Source: an uncultured Eubacteriales bacterium (GTDB lineage: Bacteria; Bacillota; Clostridia; Christensenellales; Aristaeellaceae). From it: a DNA stretch of 64,000 nucleotides. Under the pieces are notes generated by a model. The model ran no database searches, was not told where the DNA came from, and worked only from the letters and a program-made list of their open reading frames with translations. Location: positions 1 to 64,000 of the forward strand of contig CACWLY010000006.1 of the NCBI GenBank assembly GCA_902761825.1. Direction: 5' to 3'. The position numbers were made by a program, and so were the translations under genes. This document shows, in pieces, positions 52,969 to 63,840 of the stretch (positions are counted from its first letter, which is position 1; each line of letters opens with the position of its first letter).

Positions 52969-54453
52969 TCAGCGGATCTGCGGGAATACGTCCTTGAGGG
53001 CGGGATAGATTTTGCGGAACTTGCCGTACTGCGTCTCATAGCGGGCGGCGATCTCGGGATCGGGCTCCACCACGGCCTTGACCTTGACCAGGGCGTCGGC
53101 GCAGTCGGCCACGCTGGCATACGCGCCGCAGCCCACCATGGCAAGCATCGCGCCGCCGTAGCCCGGGCCTTCCTCGGCAACGGGAATCTCGATGGGCAGG
53201 TTCAGCACGTTGGCCATGATCTGCCGCCACAGGGGAGATTTGCCGCCGCCGCCGCACAGCTTGCTGGACTTGATGGGGATATTCAGCGCCTTTGCGATTT
53301 CATAGCTGTCGCGCATGGCGAAGGCTACGCCCTCCAGCACGGCCTGCACGATGTCGGCGCGGCGGGTGTCCATGGAAAGGCCCACAAAGGTGCCGCGGGC
53401 GTTGACGTCGTTGATGGGGCTGCGCTCGCCCATCAGATAGGGCAGGAAGAAGACCGGATTGCGGCCCAGACGGTCGGGCGTGATATCCTTCTGCTCGCCC
53501 GCGTAATCCTTCGTCTGCAGGATCTCGTCGCAGAGCCATTTGTTGCAGCTGGCGGCCGAGAGCACCACGCCCATCAGGTGATAGTGGCCGTTGGCGTGGG
53601 CGAAGGAATGCAGGGCGTTGTAGGGATCAACGCCGAACTTGTCGCTGGCGATAAAGATGGTGCCGCTGGTGCCCAGGCTGATGTTGCAGCTGCCGTCCTT
53701 GACGGTGCCGGTGCCCACGGCGGCGGCGGCGTTGTCGCCCGCGCCCGCGATGACCTTCACGTTTCCGGGCAGGCCCCAAAGCTTCGCGACCTCGGGCAGC
53801 ACGGTGCCGATGACCTCGTAGCTCTCGTACAGATGGGGCAGCTGCTTTTCGCTGACGTGGCAGATGTCCAGCATTTCCGGGCTCCAGCGCTTATGCTGCA
53901 CGTCCAGCAGCAGGATGCCGCTTGCGTCGCTGTAATCGCAGGCGTGCACGCCGGTGAGACGGTAGTTCACGTAATCCTTGGGCAGCATGATCTTGGCGAT
54001 GCGCGCGAAGTTTTCGGGCTCGTTCTTCTCCATCCACAGCAGCTTGGGCGCGGTGAAGCCGGCGAAAGCGATGTTGGCGGTATATTCCGAAATCTTCTTT
54101 TTGCCGATGGTTTCGTTCAGGTATTCCACTTCTTTTTCGGTGCGTCCGTCGTTCCACAGGATGGTGGGGCGGATCACCTGATCGTTTTCGTCCAGCACCA
54201 CCAGGCCGTGCATCTGGCCTCCGCAGCCGATGCCCGCCACCCGGGAGGCGTCAAAGCCTTCCAGCAGGGAATGGATGCCGTCGGTGCAGGCGCGCCACCA
54301 TTCGGCCGGTTCCTGTTCGCACCAGCCGGGAGCGGGGAAAATAAGCGGATACTCGCGGGAAACGCTGTTCAGGATGACGCCCTCGCCGTCCACCAGCAAA
54401 AGCTTGACGGCCGAGGTCCCCAGATCGACGCCGATATACAGTTTGTTATTCAT
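52969..54453 (-). CDS. xylB: Xylulokinase
   Basis: The 494-residue FGGY kinase phosphorylates D-xylulose. It has GVDLGTSAVK (phosphate 1), the xylulokinase-type GGQMHGLV near residue 80, WNDGRT, AGAGDNAAAAVG, SLGTSGTIF and the GGGGKSPLWRQI region. The product feeds the pentose phosphate pathway (rpe at 34.9 kb). It is the first gene of the unit. An ATG-GCC-CTA-TGA mini-frame sits between its AAGGAGG and its start. No xylose isomerase gene is in the window. Confidence 0.93.
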   Translation of the reverse strand: MNNKLYIGVDLGTSAVKLLLVDGEGVILNSVSREYPLIFPAPGWCEQEPAEWWRACTDGIHSLLEGFDASRVAGIGCGGQMHGLVVLDENDQVIRPTILWNDGRTEKEVEYLNETIGKKKISEYTANIAFAGFTAPKLLWMEKNEPENFARIAKIMLPKDYVNYRLTGVHACDYSDASGILLLDVQHKRWSPEMLDICHVSEKQLPHLYESYEVIGTVLPEVAKLWGLPGNVKVIAGAGDNAAAAVGTGTVKDGSCNISLGTSGTIFIASDKFGVDPYNALHSFAHANGHYHLMGVVLSAASCNKWLCDEILQTKDYAGEQKDITPDRLGRNPVFFLPYLMGERSPINDVNARGTFVGLSMDTRRADIVQAVLEGVAFAMRDSYEIAKALNIPIKSSKLCGGGGKSPLWRQIMANVLNLPIEIPVAEEGPGYGGAMLAMVGCGAYASVADCADALVKVKAVVEPDPEIAARYETQYGKFRKIYPALKDVFPQIR

Positions 54454-54461
54454 AGGGCCAT
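54450..54461 (-). promoter_or_regulatory. Mini-cistron ahead of xylB
   Basis: AAGGAGG is 4 bases before an ATG (54461) that encodes M-A-L and stops in the TGA overlapping the xylB ATG. Ribosomes may enter there and restart at xylB. It could also be chance, since the spacing to the real ATG is still tolerable (about 13 bases). Confidence 0.35.
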
Positions 54462-54501
54462 GAAACCTCCTTCAGGATGATTGACGCATACAGTTTTATC
54501 T

Positions 54502-54530
54502 ATTATACCAATTTTTTCTTCCCTCGGCAA
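54502..54530 (-). promoter_or_regulatory. Promoter of the xylB unit
   Basis: On the minus strand TTGCCG (54530-54525) and TATAAT (54507-54502) are 17 bp apart, about 45 bases ahead of xylB. It is divergent from the MATE promoter 85 bases away. No operator palindrome was recognised with confidence. Confidence 0.7.
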
Positions 54531-54612
54531 TATACGGACGGGCGATTCTTGCCCGATCGTGATTATTTCTTGCGGTTTGTTTCCACATAAATGAGCGCGG
54601 CGCTCCCGCCGC

Positions 54613-54641
54613 TTGACAAGAATCGCGATACGCGCAATAAT
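54613..54641 (+). promoter_or_regulatory. Promoter of the MATE exporter
   Basis: TTGACA (54613-54618) and AATAAT (54636-54641) have a 17-bp spacer. The start at 54675 follows, preceded by GAAGGAGGAAA. Confidence 0.65.
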
Positions 54642-54674
54642 AAGCCGTCAATCCCGCAAACGAAGGAGGAAACC

Positions 54675-56063
54675 ATGCAGACGGAATACGCGCTCGGCAC
54701 CCGCGAAGAAAAGCGTGTTTTCTATAAATATACGGTGAAAATCACCGGCCCGATCGCGCTGCAGAACCTGATGGACGCGGCGGTGGGCTCGGCCGACGTG
54801 ATCATGCTGTCCTTTGTCAGCCAGACCGCGCTGGCCGCCTCCTCGCTGGCCGGACAGGTGATGTTCGTGCTGCAGATGCTTCTGTACGGCATTTCAAGCG
54901 GCGCTTCGGTTCTGTCGGCCCAGTACTGGGGCAAGGGCGACCGGCACGCCGTGGAGCGCGTGATGGGGCTGTCCCTGCGCGTCACGGTGCTGATCTCGGC
55001 GCTGTTCACGCTGGCCGCCGCCGCGGCGCCCGGGATGATCATGCGCATTTTCACGTCGGACGCCGATCTGATCGCCGCGGGCTGCGACTATCTGCGGGCG
55101 GTCAGCGCGGCCTATCTGCTGGGCGGCTTCTCCACGGTGTACCTGAGCGTCATGCGCAGCGTGGAGCGCGTGCGCGTCAGCGCCGCCCTGCACTGTGGCG
55201 CCGTAATCCTGAACGTGCTTTTGAACGCCTGCTTCATCTTCGGCATCGGCCCCTTCCCGAAGCTGGGCATCGTCGGCGTCGCGCTGGCGACCTCGGTCAC
55301 CCGGCTGCTGGAGTTCGCCGCCTGCCTGATCGACAACCGCTTCTGCCGCGTGATCCGGCTGCGGATTCATGATCTGCTGGCTCGCGGCGGACAGCTGATG
55401 CGTGATTTCGTGCGCTATTCGGTCCCGGCCGCGGCGAACGATATCATATGGGGCCTTGCGTTCAGCGTATATTCGGTTATCCTGGGCCACCTGAGCAGCG
55501 ATATCGTCGCGGCGAATTCGGTGGCTTCGGTGGTGCGCAACCTGGGCTCGGTGGTGTGCTTCGGCGTATCGTCCAGCGCCGCCATCATCCTGGGCAAAAC
55601 AATGGGCTACGGCAGGCTGAAGGAAGCGCGGGAATACGGCCGGCGCTTCGCCTGGCTCAGCGTGCTGACCGCGCTCGCGGGCGGCGTGGTGATCCTCCTC
55701 AGCCGTCCGCTGGTGCTGCGCTTCATGCATTATTACGTCACCGTCACCGATACCGTGCGCAGCGAGCTTTCCGTCATGCTGCTGATCAACAGCTATTACG
55801 TGATCGGCCAGTCGGTGAACACCATGCTGATCTGCGGCATTTTCCGCGCGGGCGGCGACGTGCGTTTCGGCCTGATCTGCGATATCATTTCGATGTGGTG
55901 CTACGCCGTCCCCATGGGCCTTTTGTGCGCGTTCGTGCTCAAGCTGCCGGAAATGTGGGTTTATTTCGTGCTCTGCCTGGACGAATTCGTCAAAATGCCG
56001 GTGGTGGTGGCCCATTATAAAAAACGCGGCTGGCTGCGGAACATCACGCGGGATATTTCCTGA
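54675..56063 (+). CDS. MATE-family efflux transporter
   Basis: The 462-residue protein has about 12 transmembrane helices in two halves with the MatE pattern (PIALQNLMDAAVGSADVIMLS near 20, and an equivalent segment near 245, SVPAAANDIIWGLAFSVYS). Substrates of MATE exporters range from drugs to metabolites, and this one cannot be assigned. It starts at the ATG at 54675. A longer frame reaches 54591 but would begin upstream of the promoter. Confidence 0.88.
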   Translation: MQTEYALGTREEKRVFYKYTVKITGPIALQNLMDAAVGSADVIMLSFVSQTALAASSLAGQVMFVLQMLLYGISSGASVLSAQYWGKGDRHAVERVMGLSLRVTVLISALFTLAAAAAPGMIMRIFTSDADLIAAGCDYLRAVSAAYLLGGFSTVYLSVMRSVERVRVSAALHCGAVILNVLLNACFIFGIGPFPKLGIVGVALATSVTRLLEFAACLIDNRFCRVIRLRIHDLLARGGQLMRDFVRYSVPAAANDIIWGLAFSVYSVILGHLSSDIVAANSVASVVRNLGSVVCFGVSSSAAIILGKTMGYGRLKEAREYGRRFAWLSVLTALAGGVVILLSRPLVLRFMHYYVTVTDTVRSELSVMLLINSYYVIGQSVNTMLICGIFRAGGDVRFGLICDIISMWCYAVPMGLLCAFVLKLPEMWVYFVLCLDEFVKMPVVVAHYKKRGWLRNITRDIS

Positions 56064-56147
56064 AACTGAGCATTTTTTTCCATGCGCGGAACAAAAACGT
56101 TTTATATTCCGTAATATATAGTGCAATCAATCACAAGGAGGACTGCC

Positions 56148-58655
56148 ATGCGTCCCGTACAAGGGTTGAAACTGACGGCGGCTTGCCTGATCTGCCTGCT
56201 GCTGACGCTGTGCGCCGCCCAGGCGGAAATCACGGTGGAAGCCGCTCTTGGCTATGAAAACACCATAACGTATCTTACCGCGATGCCCCTGCGGGTGCGC
56301 CTGCGCAACGACGGCGCGGACGGCGATTATACCGTGGCCGTCAACCTCAGCCGTTCGCGGATCGAGTATGACCGCTACGAATACCCGGTCGCGTTGGCGG
56401 GCGGGGCCGAAATCGACCTGACGCTGCCGGTCACGATCTCCTACAAGCAGCCCGCCTATACGGTGGAGGTGCTGGAGGGGGACGAGGTGATCGCCTCCGC
56501 CCAGGTGAAGCCGCAGAAGACCATATCGCCCGACACCCTGCTGGTCGGCCTGCTTTCCGATCAGCCGCAGGCGCTGCGCTATATGAATATCAGCAGCGCG
56601 AACGACCCGCTGATGCGCGGCGAAAACTGGCAGACGCTTGCGCTGACGGCCGAAACCTTTCCCGACAATATTGAAATGATGCGCGCCTTCAGGATCCTGG
56701 CGGTGGACGGCTTCGATATCGGCGGGCTGAGCGAAAGCAGCCGCGCGGCGCTGGCTCAGTGGCTGCGGGAGGGCGGCATCGTGATCGTGGGCGGCGGCGC
56801 TTCCGCGGCGGCCGCCTGCAAGAGATTCGCGCCCTTCACCGGCATCCTGCCGCAGGCGCCTTACCAGGCGCAGCGGGTGGACGCCGCCTTGCTCAAAGCG
56901 CTGGAGGGCGGCGCGTTCGCTTCCAACGAGAAAACGCACGTTTCCGGCCCCGTTCTTTTGACCGAGCTGATGGGCGCGAAGCGTCCCGTATCGGAATTGA
57001 ACGGAAAAACGCTGATCGACCGCTGCCCGGTGGACGCGGGCGTTGTGTATACCTGCGCGTTTTCGCTCAGCGAGCGTCCGCTGTCCGCCTGGAGCGGCAT
57101 GAACGGATACTGGCAGCGGCTGCTGCTGACCTGCGATCAGGGCATGTATCAGCGCATCGTCAACGAGCTGCAGAATTATTACGACAACGACAGCCTGTAC
57201 GCCGACGCCTGGCTGCTGCGCCAGATGCCCCTGGACAACCCCGACAACGTGCTGCTGGTGGTCGCGGTGATCGCGGGTTTTATCATCCTTTCGGGCGTCG
57301 GAAGCTATTTCATACTGAAAAAGCTGGATAAGCGCGAATGGATGTGGGTCACCGTGCCCGCGCTGTCGCTGATCAGCGCCGTGCTGACGCTGACTGTCAG
57401 CGGCGGGATGCAGATGAACAAGCCGGCCGCGGTTTCTTACGCCGTGATGCGCGTGGATGAAAAGGGCGGCAGCGAAACCATGATCATGACCGGCGTCGCC
57501 TCCTCCGGCCGGCGGAACCTGAAGATCGCGTCGGCGGACGGCGAAAGCCTGCGGCCCAACAGCGGCGGTCTGAACTATTATTCCGACGACGACGAGCAGG
57601 CGGACAACGTTCAGCCCCGGCTGCGCTTCACCTATACCTGCGGCGACAGTCCCGCCGTGACCGTGCCGCAGGCTTCGCCCTGGGACGTGCAGCTTTTCTC
57701 CATGAAATCCTCCCGCAGCGTGCCCTGCCCGGTCTCGGCTTCCATCTGGTGGGAAAAGGACGGCCTGCACGGCGAGATCGAAAACGGCTCCGATTTTGTG
57801 CTGGATCCGGGCTATGTGATCACGGGCCTGGGCTATTGCACCGTGCCCGAACTGCAGCCCGGCGCGCGGCACATATTCGCTATCCTGGACAATCCGGACC
57901 GCGAAATCGATCCCGAAAAGGGGGTCGTGTACGAGGGCGAATTGGTCAGCGAGGCGTACGCCAATATCTATACCGTGATGGAAGCGGCGATCTGGCCGGA
58001 ATATCATGGCAACGGGCGCGAGAACAGCGATCCGGACCGCCTGCGCCTGCGCAGCCTGCTGGAAGCCTGCCGCAACGGCTGGAAAGAATACAACGTGTTC
58101 CGCTACGTCACCTTCAGCGACCAGATCGAGCATCCGGAGCTGCTGCTGAACGGCGAGACGGTGCGGCGCGCGGCCTTTGACGCGGTGATCGACGTGGCGG
58201 TTACTTACCGCGCGGTGGGCGAAAGCGGCGTCGTCCGGCTGACCCGCGGCATGATCCCGGCGTATTCCTGCGAGCTCGACGCGTCGAAGAAGCCCGTTTT
58301 CTCCAACGGCTCGCCGCTGGAAGCCTATTCCTATTTCCCGCTGCAAAACGAGCCCGTGCTGTGCTTCGCCCTGGGCGAGTTGGGCATCGTGAGCCTCGAG
58401 GATATCGAGATCGACGACGTGAAATTCAGCTGCGAAGCCTACGGCGCGACGCCCCGGATGTGGATCTACAACGCCGGGAAGGAGCAATGGGAGGAAGTAA
58501 CCGTCGGCAGTTTCCCGGTGTCCATCGGCGGGGATACGCTGCGGCGCTGCCTGGACGGCGAAGGCCGGCTGTTCGTGCGGCTGGCGTCCACGGCGGGCAG
58601 GAACGGGAACGAAATATACAATCCCGCGCTGACGCTGGAAGGGAGGATCAGGTAA
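56148..58655 (+). CDS. Large membrane protein of the ABC/MoxR operon
   Basis: The 835-residue protein has a signal peptide (VQGLKLTAACLICLLLTLCAAQA) and an extracellular beta-sandwich region. A Rossmann/GATase-like part (about residues 130-330, with REGGIVIVGGGASA) comes next. Two transmembrane helices follow (about 368-390 and 398-422), and then a second large extracellular region to the end. No catalytic residues were recognised. AAGGAGG is at 56135-56142. It is the first gene of a run of seven or more that are coupled by overlaps. It may be the sensor or substrate-binding part of the system. Confidence 0.75.
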   Translation: MRPVQGLKLTAACLICLLLTLCAAQAEITVEAALGYENTITYLTAMPLRVRLRNDGADGDYTVAVNLSRSRIEYDRYEYPVALAGGAEIDLTLPVTISYKQPAYTVEVLEGDEVIASAQVKPQKTISPDTLLVGLLSDQPQALRYMNISSANDPLMRGENWQTLALTAETFPDNIEMMRAFRILAVDGFDIGGLSESSRAALAQWLREGGIVIVGGGASAAAACKRFAPFTGILPQAPYQAQRVDAALLKALEGGAFASNEKTHVSGPVLLTELMGAKRPVSELNGKTLIDRCPVDAGVVYTCAFSLSERPLSAWSGMNGYWQRLLLTCDQGMYQRIVNELQNYYDNDSLYADAWLLRQMPLDNPDNVLLVVAVIAGFIILSGVGSYFILKKLDKREWMWVTVPALSLISAVLTLTVSGGMQMNKPAAVSYAVMRVDEKGGSETMIMTGVASSGRRNLKIASADGESLRPNSGGLNYYSDDDEQADNVQPRLRFTYTCGDSPAVTVPQASPWDVQLFSMKSSRSVPCPVSASIWWEKDGLHGEIENGSDFVLDPGYVITGLGYCTVPELQPGARHIFAILDNPDREIDPEKGVVYEGELVSEAYANIYTVMEAAIWPEYHGNGRENSDPDRLRLRSLLEACRNGWKEYNVFRYVTFSDQIEHPELLLNGETVRRAAFDAVIDVAVTYRAVGESGVVRLTRGMIPAYSCELDASKKPVFSNGSPLEAYSYFPLQNEPVLCFALGELGIVSLEDIEIDDVKFSCEAYGATPRMWIYNAGKEQWEEVTVGSFPVSIGGDTLRRCLDGEGRLFVRLASTAGRNGNEIYNPALTLEGRIR

Positions 58656-59599
58656 TGCTGGAAATCAGGGAGCTTACCCGCGTGTACGGGCATTTCACGG
58701 CGCTCGACCATCTTTCCATGAGCATCGGCGACGGCGAGCTGCACGGCTTTGTCGGCCCCAACGGCGCCGGAAAAACCACCACCATGCGCATCCTGGCCAC
58801 GCTGCTCGCGCCTACCTCGGGCACGGCGGTGATCGACGGCGTGGACGTGACCGAAAACCCCCGCCGGGTACGGGAGCTGGTGGGGTATATGCCCGACTTC
58901 TTCGGCGTGTACGACCATCTGAAAAGCTGGGAATACCTGGATTTTTACGCCCGGTGCTACGGCTTTGGCCAGTCCGAGCGCGCGCGCATGACTTCGCAGC
59001 TGCTGGACCTTGTGAACCTGAGCGACAAAAAGGACGCCTATGTGGATTCGCTGTCGCGCGGCATGAAGCAGCGGCTGTGCCTGGCGCACGCGCTGATCCA
59101 CGATCCGAAGCTGCTGATATTGGACGAGCCAGCCTCGGGCATGGATCCCCGCGCGCGGGCCGAAATGAAGGGGATTTTGAAGAGCCTCAAGGATATGGGG
59201 AAGACCGTGCTGATTTCCTCGCATATCCTGCCCGAGCTTTCCGAAATGTGCGATTCGCTGACCATCATCGATCACGGAAAGCTGGTGTTTTCGGGCGCGG
59301 TGGACGCGCTTGCCCGCCATATGCAGGGACAGGCCGCTATTCACCTGCGGCTGCTGCCGGGCGAGGACGGCGATCCGACGCCCGCAGCGGCGGCGCTGCT
59401 CAAGCAGTATCCCGGCGTCACCGCCATCGAGCGCGGCGACGACAGCTGCACGCTCCTGGTGGGATACGAGGGCGACGAGGATGGCATGGCCGATCTTCTG
59501 CAGGCCCTGCTGCGCGCGGGCGTGCGCGTGAGTGGCTTCCACCGTCCGCCCATGAACCTGGAGAAAGTGTTTATGGAGGTGACCCGCAGTGACAGTTAA
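58655..59599 (+). CDS. ABC transporter ATP-binding protein
   Basis: The 314-residue ATPase has Walker A GPNGAGKTT, the signature LSRGMKQRL, Walker B LLILDEPASGMD and the switch His in SSHIL. A C-terminal extension of about 90 residues follows, as in GldA/YhaQ/CcmA-type ABC-2 exporters. The start overlaps the previous stop by one base (TAATG). It pairs with the permease downstream. Confidence 0.92.
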   Translation: MLEIRELTRVYGHFTALDHLSMSIGDGELHGFVGPNGAGKTTTMRILATLLAPTSGTAVIDGVDVTENPRRVRELVGYMPDFFGVYDHLKSWEYLDFYARCYGFGQSERARMTSQLLDLVNLSDKKDAYVDSLSRGMKQRLCLAHALIHDPKLLILDEPASGMDPRARAEMKGILKSLKDMGKTVLISSHILPELSEMCDSLTIIDHGKLVFSGAVDALARHMQGQAAIHLRLLPGEDGDPTPAAAALLKQYPGVTAIERGDDSCTLLVGYEGDEDGMADLLQALLRAGVRVSGFHRPPMNLEKVFMEVTRSDS

Positions 59600-60524
59600 T
59601 CCGATCCTGGCGTTCTCGGCGCGCCGCCGCATGCGCTCTGCGCGCACGGCGCTGCTGCTGACGGCTTACAGCCTGGCGGTGCTCATTTTCGGCCTGGTTG
59701 CGGCCTTCGGCGGTTTCCTTAAATCGAGAATTACCATCTATACCATGGCGGACGGCATGACCGGCTATGCCGCCATGCTGGCCTTCCAGTTTTTCCTGCT
59801 GCTGCTGGTGACCCCGGCCATGACGGCGGGGACGATTTCCGGCGAGCGCGAGCGGCAGACGATGGATCTGCTGCTGGTCACCAATACTGGCAGCCTGCGC
59901 ATTGTGCTGGGCAAGCTGCTCGAAAGCCTGGGGCTGATGCTGCTGCTCGTTTTCGCCACGCTGCCCGCGATGTGCCTGGTGCTGATCACCGGCAGCCTGA
60001 CGCTTGCGCAGGTGCTGGAAGGGCTGCTGTTCCTGGGCGTGGTGGCTTACGCCATGCTCAGCGTGGGCATGCTGTGCTCCGCGCTGCTGCGCCGCACGGT
60101 CGCCGCGACCGTGGTCGCGTACCTCGCGGTGTTCGCCATCGGCCTGGTGACGCTGCTTCCGCTGATCGGCGATCTCCGCGCGGCGGGCCGCCTGTATGAC
60201 GATGCCATTTACAGCAGCTACTATCCCGGCCCAATCGCTGCGATCGGAGAGGCCGACGCTTCCGGCGGGATTCAGATGACCAGCTTTATTCTCAATCCCG
60301 CCCTGGGCCTGATATCGCTGATCGCTTCCCAGACCGGCCTGATGCGGGGTGCGCTGGGCAACTATTCCTATACGATGTATGAGATGTACGATTATATGGA
60401 CTTCGCGGGCATGGCGCGGTGGAGCATGGGCTTCATGGCGGCGGCGGGAACGGCGCTGAACCTGCTTGCGGCCTGCTTCGTGCGGCCCCGCAAAGCCCGC
60501 GCGCGGAAAGGAAAACGGGCATGA
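59589..60524 (+). CDS. ABC-2 type transporter permease
   Basis: The 311-residue protein has six or so membrane helices and the intracellular coupling motif GERERQTMDLLLVT (near residue 85), standard for ABC-2 permeases. The start is a GTG that overlaps the ATPase gene by 11 bases. The substrate is unknown. A basic C-terminal tail follows the last helix. Confidence 0.88.
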   Translation: MTVNPILAFSARRRMRSARTALLLTAYSLAVLIFGLVAAFGGFLKSRITIYTMADGMTGYAAMLAFQFFLLLLVTPAMTAGTISGERERQTMDLLLVTNTGSLRIVLGKLLESLGLMLLLVFATLPAMCLVLITGSLTLAQVLEGLLFLGVVAYAMLSVGMLCSALLRRTVAATVVAYLAVFAIGLVTLLPLIGDLRAAGRLYDDAIYSSYYPGPIAAIGEADASGGIQMTSFILNPALGLISLIASQTGLMRGALGNYSYTMYEMYDYMDFAGMARWSMGFMAAAGTALNLLAACFVRPRKARARKGKRA

Positions 60525-61981
60525 AAAAGGCGCTGCGGCCTGTGATCCGCCGCATCCGTTCCCAGCGCGGACTGACCGGCCTGTGCGCGGGCCTGACGGC
60601 CGCGCTGGCGCTGGGCGTCGGGGTCATGGGCCTGTCGTTCCTGTTTCCGATGGAAAAACGGAACGTTTATCTGCTGATCTGCGCGTCCGCTCTGCCGCTT
60701 GGCGCGGCGGCGGGCTGGTTCCGGCCGGTTTCCCTGCTTCAGGCCGCCCGACGCGCCGATGCCTGCGGGCTGCATGAACGCGCGCAGACCGCGCTCGCGC
60801 TTTCCGGGCGTCAGGACGAAATGGCGGCGCTTCAGCGCAGGGACGCGCTGCGGGCGCTTGGGGAAATGGACGTTCGCCGGTCGATGCCGCTGCGCGCTCC
60901 GGTCAGGGCGCTGCTCGCGGCGGGCGGCTGCGGCCTTGTGCTGCTTGCGCTGCTTTTTGCGCCCAATCCCCAGGATCAGACGCTGCAAAAGCAGGCGCAG
61001 TTCCGGCAGAAAATGGAAAAGCCCGCGCAGAGCATCGAGAAGGCCGCCGAAGCGCTGGACGAAGCGGTGCTGGGCGAAAAAGAGACGAAGGAGCTGCGCA
61101 GGCTGCTGGGCGATCTGGCCCGGGAGGTGCGTCAGTCGCGGGACAGCCGCGAAGCGCTGACCGCCCTGAGCCAGGGACAGCAGCGGCTGGAAAAGCAGAT
61201 GAACGACAGCCGGAACGCCGCCGTGGACGCCCTCGGACAGGCCGGGCTGAACGGCGTGGCCGAGGCAATGGCCGAAGGCGGAGAATCGCTGGAGGAAGCC
61301 CTGCGCGAAGCGGTGGAGAACACCGACGATGAAACGCTGGCAGGGCAGCTTTCCGACGCCGCGCAGGCGGCGGGAACGAACGCGGCGGCCGCGTCGGCGC
61401 TGCAGGCGGCGGCACGGTCGGCGAAACAGGGCAGCGCGGCCCAGGCCGCGCAGGCGCTGGGCCAGCTTTCGGCTTCGGGCCTGAGCGGCGGAAGGCTGGC
61501 GGCGGCGATACAGAGCGCCAAGGCGTTGGCGGGCGGCGCGGGCCAGAGCCAGGCCATGAGCCAGGGTCAGGGCCAGGGTCAAAGCGCCGGGAGCGGCGCG
61601 GGCCAGGGTCAGAACACAGGCGGGGGAGCGGGCCAGGGCAGCACGAATCAGGATATGAGCGGAAGCGGCCAGAACGGCGGCGGCCATGGCGGAGGCGGAA
61701 ACCCCGCTCAGTACAAGCTGGGCCAGTATGAGGCCATTTACGATCCCACCCGGCTGGGAGACGGCGGCGAGATCAGCCAGAGCACCGGCAAAGTGGATGA
61801 AAACGCGCAGGTCAGCGAAATGACCCTGGGGCCGGGGCTGGGCAGCACGGACGGATCGGTGCCCTACGATCAGGTAGTGGGCGATTACCGTTCCGCCGCC
61901 GTTCAGCGGGCGCAGGAAGCCGCCCTGCCGGGCTACGCGCAGCAATGGGTCAACGATTATTTCAGCGCGCTGACAGAGTAA
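60521..61981 (+). CDS. Membrane-anchored coiled-coil protein of unknown function
   Basis: The 486-residue protein starts with two hydrophobic segments (about 24-47 and 50-66), then a third near 128-146. A long Ala/Glu/Gln-rich helical region follows to about 350. Then comes a low-complexity Gly/Gln/Ser segment (about 345-400, repeats of GQGQ and GAGQ), and finally a short ordered-looking end. The start is ATG 60521, overlapping the permease stop. The layout resembles DUF4175-like proteins that accompany MoxR/DUF58 genes, but I cannot assign it with confidence. Confidence 0.65.
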   Translation: MKKALRPVIRRIRSQRGLTGLCAGLTAALALGVGVMGLSFLFPMEKRNVYLLICASALPLGAAAGWFRPVSLLQAARRADACGLHERAQTALALSGRQDEMAALQRRDALRALGEMDVRRSMPLRAPVRALLAAGGCGLVLLALLFAPNPQDQTLQKQAQFRQKMEKPAQSIEKAAEALDEAVLGEKETKELRRLLGDLAREVRQSRDSREALTALSQGQQRLEKQMNDSRNAAVDALGQAGLNGVAEAMAEGGESLEEALREAVENTDDETLAGQLSDAAQAAGTNAAAASALQAAARSAKQGSAAQAAQALGQLSASGLSGGRLAAAIQSAKALAGGAGQSQAMSQGQGQGQSAGSGAGQGQNTGGGAGQGSTNQDMSGSGQNGGGHGGGGNPAQYKLGQYEAIYDPTRLGDGGEISQSTGKVDENAQVSEMTLGPGLGSTDGSVPYDQVVGDYRSAAVQRAQEAALPGYAQQWVNDYFSALTE

Positions 61982-61995
61982 AGGAGTAAAATGAT

Positions 61996-62972
<977 letters not shown>

Positions 62973-62973
<1 letters not shown>

Positions 62974-63830
62974 TGCTCAGCGGCGCTTTTCTGCGGCGGC
63001 TGGACGCCCTGCGGCTTTCGATGCGCAGCCCTGCGCAGGGCGGCGCGGGCGGATTGCGGCGATCCAGGGCGCTGGGCACATCGGTGGAGTTTTCGGACTT
63101 CCGGGAATACGCGCCGGGCGACGATCTGCGCCGCCTGGACTGGAACGCCTACGCCCGCTTTGACCGGCTGTTCCTGAAGCTGTTCATGGAGGAACAGGAA
63201 ACGCAGGTGAATATCCTGGCCGACGCAAGCGCATCCATGCGCGAGCACGGAAAATGGGAGCTGGCGCGGGGCCTTGCGGAGCTGTTTGCTTACCTGGCGC
63301 TGCGCGGCGGCGACCGCGTGGCGGTTTACGCCCTGGGCGGGGAGACCGCGCGCGCCGAGGGCCTGAGCGGCCGGGCGGGGTATATGCGGGCCGCCGAATT
63401 CCTGGAGGGCATCCGCCCCGCGGGAGAAGTCAGACTGTGCGAAACGCTGCCGCGCCTGCCGCTGCGTCCCGGACGCGGCGTCAGCCTGCTGATCACCGAT
63501 CTGATGAGCCCGGACGGCTATGAAAACGCGCTGCGGAGCCTGCAGTACCGAAAGCAGGAGACGACGCTCCTGCACGTGCTGTCGCCCTGGGAAATGCAGC
63601 CCGAACTGGACGGCATGGTGCGGCTGATCGACAGCGAGACCGGCGAGGAACGCGAGCTGCTGATCGGCGGCAGCATGCTGGAAAGCTACCGCCGCGCGCT
63701 GGACGGTCTGCTGCGGGGAGCCGAGAAATTCTGCTGCGGCCGCGAAATACCGTATCTGCGCCTGCTGTCGGATATGGACGTGGAGAGCGAAGCCCTGCGG
63801 GCGCTGGCCCGGGCGGGCATGATAGGATAG
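62973..63830 (+). CDS. DUF58 domain-containing protein
   Basis: The 285-residue protein shows the DUF58 core SVEFSDFREYAPGDDLRRLDWN, then a region with a vWA-like fold beginning QVNILADASASM (an imperfect MIDAS, DASAS). No membrane helices are present. DUF58 proteins act with MoxR ATPases, probably as their target or adaptor. Start and stop of neighbours overlap or lie within ten bases. Confidence 0.9.
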
Positions 63831-63840
63831 AGGAGTTTTT

